Assembly: GCF_938031315.1 (NCBI RefSeq)
Contig: NZ_CALHHT010000151.1
Coordinates: 1-14,471, forward strand
Reading direction: 5' to 3'
Source: an uncultured Campylobacter sp.
GTDB lineage: Bacteria; Campylobacterota; Campylobacteria; Campylobacterales; Campylobacteraceae
Length of the DNA: 14,471 nucleotides
Positions 13,768 through 14,471 of the stretch are shown piece after piece (the first letter of the stretch is position 1; each line of letters starts with the position of its first letter). Position numbers and translations under genes: made by a program. The notes beneath the pieces are model-generated. The model ran no database searches. It saw nothing but the letters and a program-made list of their open reading frames with translations, and had not been told where the DNA came from.

Positions 13768-14471
13768 GTGAGATCTCTTTTTTCGGGCGAAATTTGCGCG
13801 GCTGCGGATAAATTTAAATTTGCGTTTGAGCGGAGTTTTGAAATTTTATTTTCGCGCGTTTTACTTTTGGGCGTAGAATTTTCAGCGAATTCTGCGGCTG
13901 AAATTTTACGGAGCAGAATTTTGTCGTTTCGCACCCGCGCGCAGTCTGCGTCTCGGGGTTTGATTAAAACTTTACGGAGCAGAATTTCGCTGAGTAAAAT
14001 TTTAAGTAACGAAGCTCTGCTGCGCGGAATTTTGCTCGGTAGAAATTCGCTCTTAGGAGCTTCGAGCCGTAAAATTTCATATCCGTGGATTTATGAGCGT
14101 AAAATACCAGCACGCAAAATTTCGTTTTTTGAAATTTTGCAAACCTCGACTTTTGAAATTTTGCAGGCTCTGTTTTATCGCACAAGCATCGCGCCGAGAT
14201 CGATCGGAGCTTTAAATTTTGCATCGCGAAATCCACTTGCCGCTCCTGCAAATGTAGCAAGCGAAAATTCTTGCGCCATGCAAGCCGTAAAATTTATCAA
14301 ATTTACTGGTTCCACAAGCAGTTTTGAGACCGCTCCGAGTCTTGCGCTGACAGCCGCCGCGGATAGGACGCAAGCCGCGAGTTTTACAGCCGCAAATTTT
14401 GCCGCGATTAAAGCTGTAAAGGCAAGATCCATAGCAATCAAAGCGATTATCGTAAAGGTCGCAAATGCCTT
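13768..14471 (+). CDS. Unrecognised open frame after nikK, RAATTY-rich, runs off window
   Basis: The frame is open from the nikK stop (13755) to the window end, about 238 codons. A GTG at 13768 has GGGAG 8 bases upstream, so translation after nikK is feasible. The product is unlike any family I know: basic, rich in Ile/Leu/Ser/Arg/Ala, with Ile or a substitute about every 5 residues from ~13907 to 14160 ('LRSRI', 'SLSKI', 'PARKI', 'SFFEI') and two 7-residue steps. The last ~80 codons are Ala-rich and less repetitive, which may mark a real downstream domain. I count 21 RAATTY sites in 13756-14471. The opposite strand carries a pentapeptide-like run (14080-13964), but it is broken by a TAA at 13964. 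It may be a gene invaded by an array, or no gene at all. Confidence 0.3.
   Translation, partial: MRSLFSGEICAAADKFKFAFERSFEILFSRVLLLGVEFSANSAAEILRSRILSFRTRAQSASRGLIKTLRSRISLSKILSNEALLRGILLGRNSLLGASSRKISYPWIYERKIPARKISFFEILQTSTFEILQALFYRTSIAPRSIGALNFASRNPLAAPANVASENSCAMQAVKFIKFTGSTSSFETAPSLALTAAADRTQAASFTAANFAAIKAVKARSIAIKAIIVKVANA
13905..13987. repeat. Direct repeat TTTACGGAGCAGAATTT, 66 bp apart
   Basis: The 17-mer at 13905-13921 recurs identically at 13971-13987. The offset of 66 is a multiple of three, so both copies are read in the same frame (Leu-Arg-Ser-Arg-Ile on the plus strand, Lys-Phe-Cys-Ser-Val-Lys-Phe on the minus strand). Confidence 0.75.
14114..14165. repeat. Hairpin and repeated 15-mer in the post-nikK array
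   Basis: GCAAAATTTC (14114-14123) is the exact inverse of GAAATTTTGC (14131-14140), with a 7-base T-rich loop. TTTTGAAATTTTGCA then occurs at 14127-14141 and again at 14151-14165, 24 bases on and in the same frame. Confidence 0.7.

Noticed and set aside
14175..14471. Minus-strand Ala-rich frame entering from the right edge ('IIALIAMDLAFTALIAAKF')
   Set aside because: Open and partly hydrophobic, but without a recognisable family. It overlaps the plus-strand open frame that has a ribosome binding site, so I could not choose it with confidence.

Overview
The window looks like chromosomal DNA from a Campylobacter-group epsilonproteobacterium with a GC content near 50 %, as in the oral species around C. 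gracilis, C. showae, C. rectus and C. curvus. The evidence is the futalosine-pathway menaquinone gene mqnC, an inactive M16 peptidase-like gene beside it (the pairing seen in Helicobacter), a DUF4198/NikK-type nickel gene with a Helicobacter-style NikR box, and Campylobacter-like promoters with a strong -10 and no clear -35. The species cannot be fixed from this sequence alone.

Layout. Bases 1-69 are the 5' end of a minus-strand gene, probably recG. After a 637-bp spacer come minus-strand genes for an M16-like protein (707-1966) and, beyond a second spacer, an overlapping operon read SPFH/stomatin protein -> NfeD -> mqnC (4883 down to 2382). A divergent promoter pair at 4903-4960 separates this operon from a plus-strand MFS transporter (5002-6192). 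That gene converges on a second, unrelated MFS gene (6204-7355, minus). A 785-bp spacer follows; it holds a GC-rich, foldable island at about 7830-7994. A second compact minus-strand operon runs from 12865 to 8141: serS -> a 225-codon repeat-coded ORF -> nadD fused in frame to rsfS -> NSS-family sodium:solute symporter. A divergent promoter with a candidate NikR operator then drives nikK (13006-13755, plus). The same frame stays open after the nikK stop, with its own ribosome binding site, to the window end.

The striking layer is a short palindrome, RAATTY (mostly AAATTT). My hand counts give roughly 30 sites per kb in the spacers and about 4-5 per kb in two ordinary genes, against about 1 per kb expected by chance at 50 % GC. 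RAATTY is the sequence methylated by CtsM that marks DNA for natural uptake in C. jejuni, so this genome may be saturated with uptake tags. The same arrays also appear inside reading frames without breaking them: a ~177-residue insertion in the middle of NadD, the tail of NfeD, nearly all of the serS-nadD ORF, and the ORF after nikK. In the last two the spacing is largely 15 or 21 nt, so one reading gives pentapeptide-repeat-like protein.

Working together: the SPFH/NfeD/mqnC group joins membrane-domain proteins to menaquinone synthesis. The serS operon joins translation (SerS, RsfS), NAD synthesis (NadD) and amino-acid uptake (NSS). nikK with its NikR box points to nickel import, with the remaining transporter genes expected outside the window.
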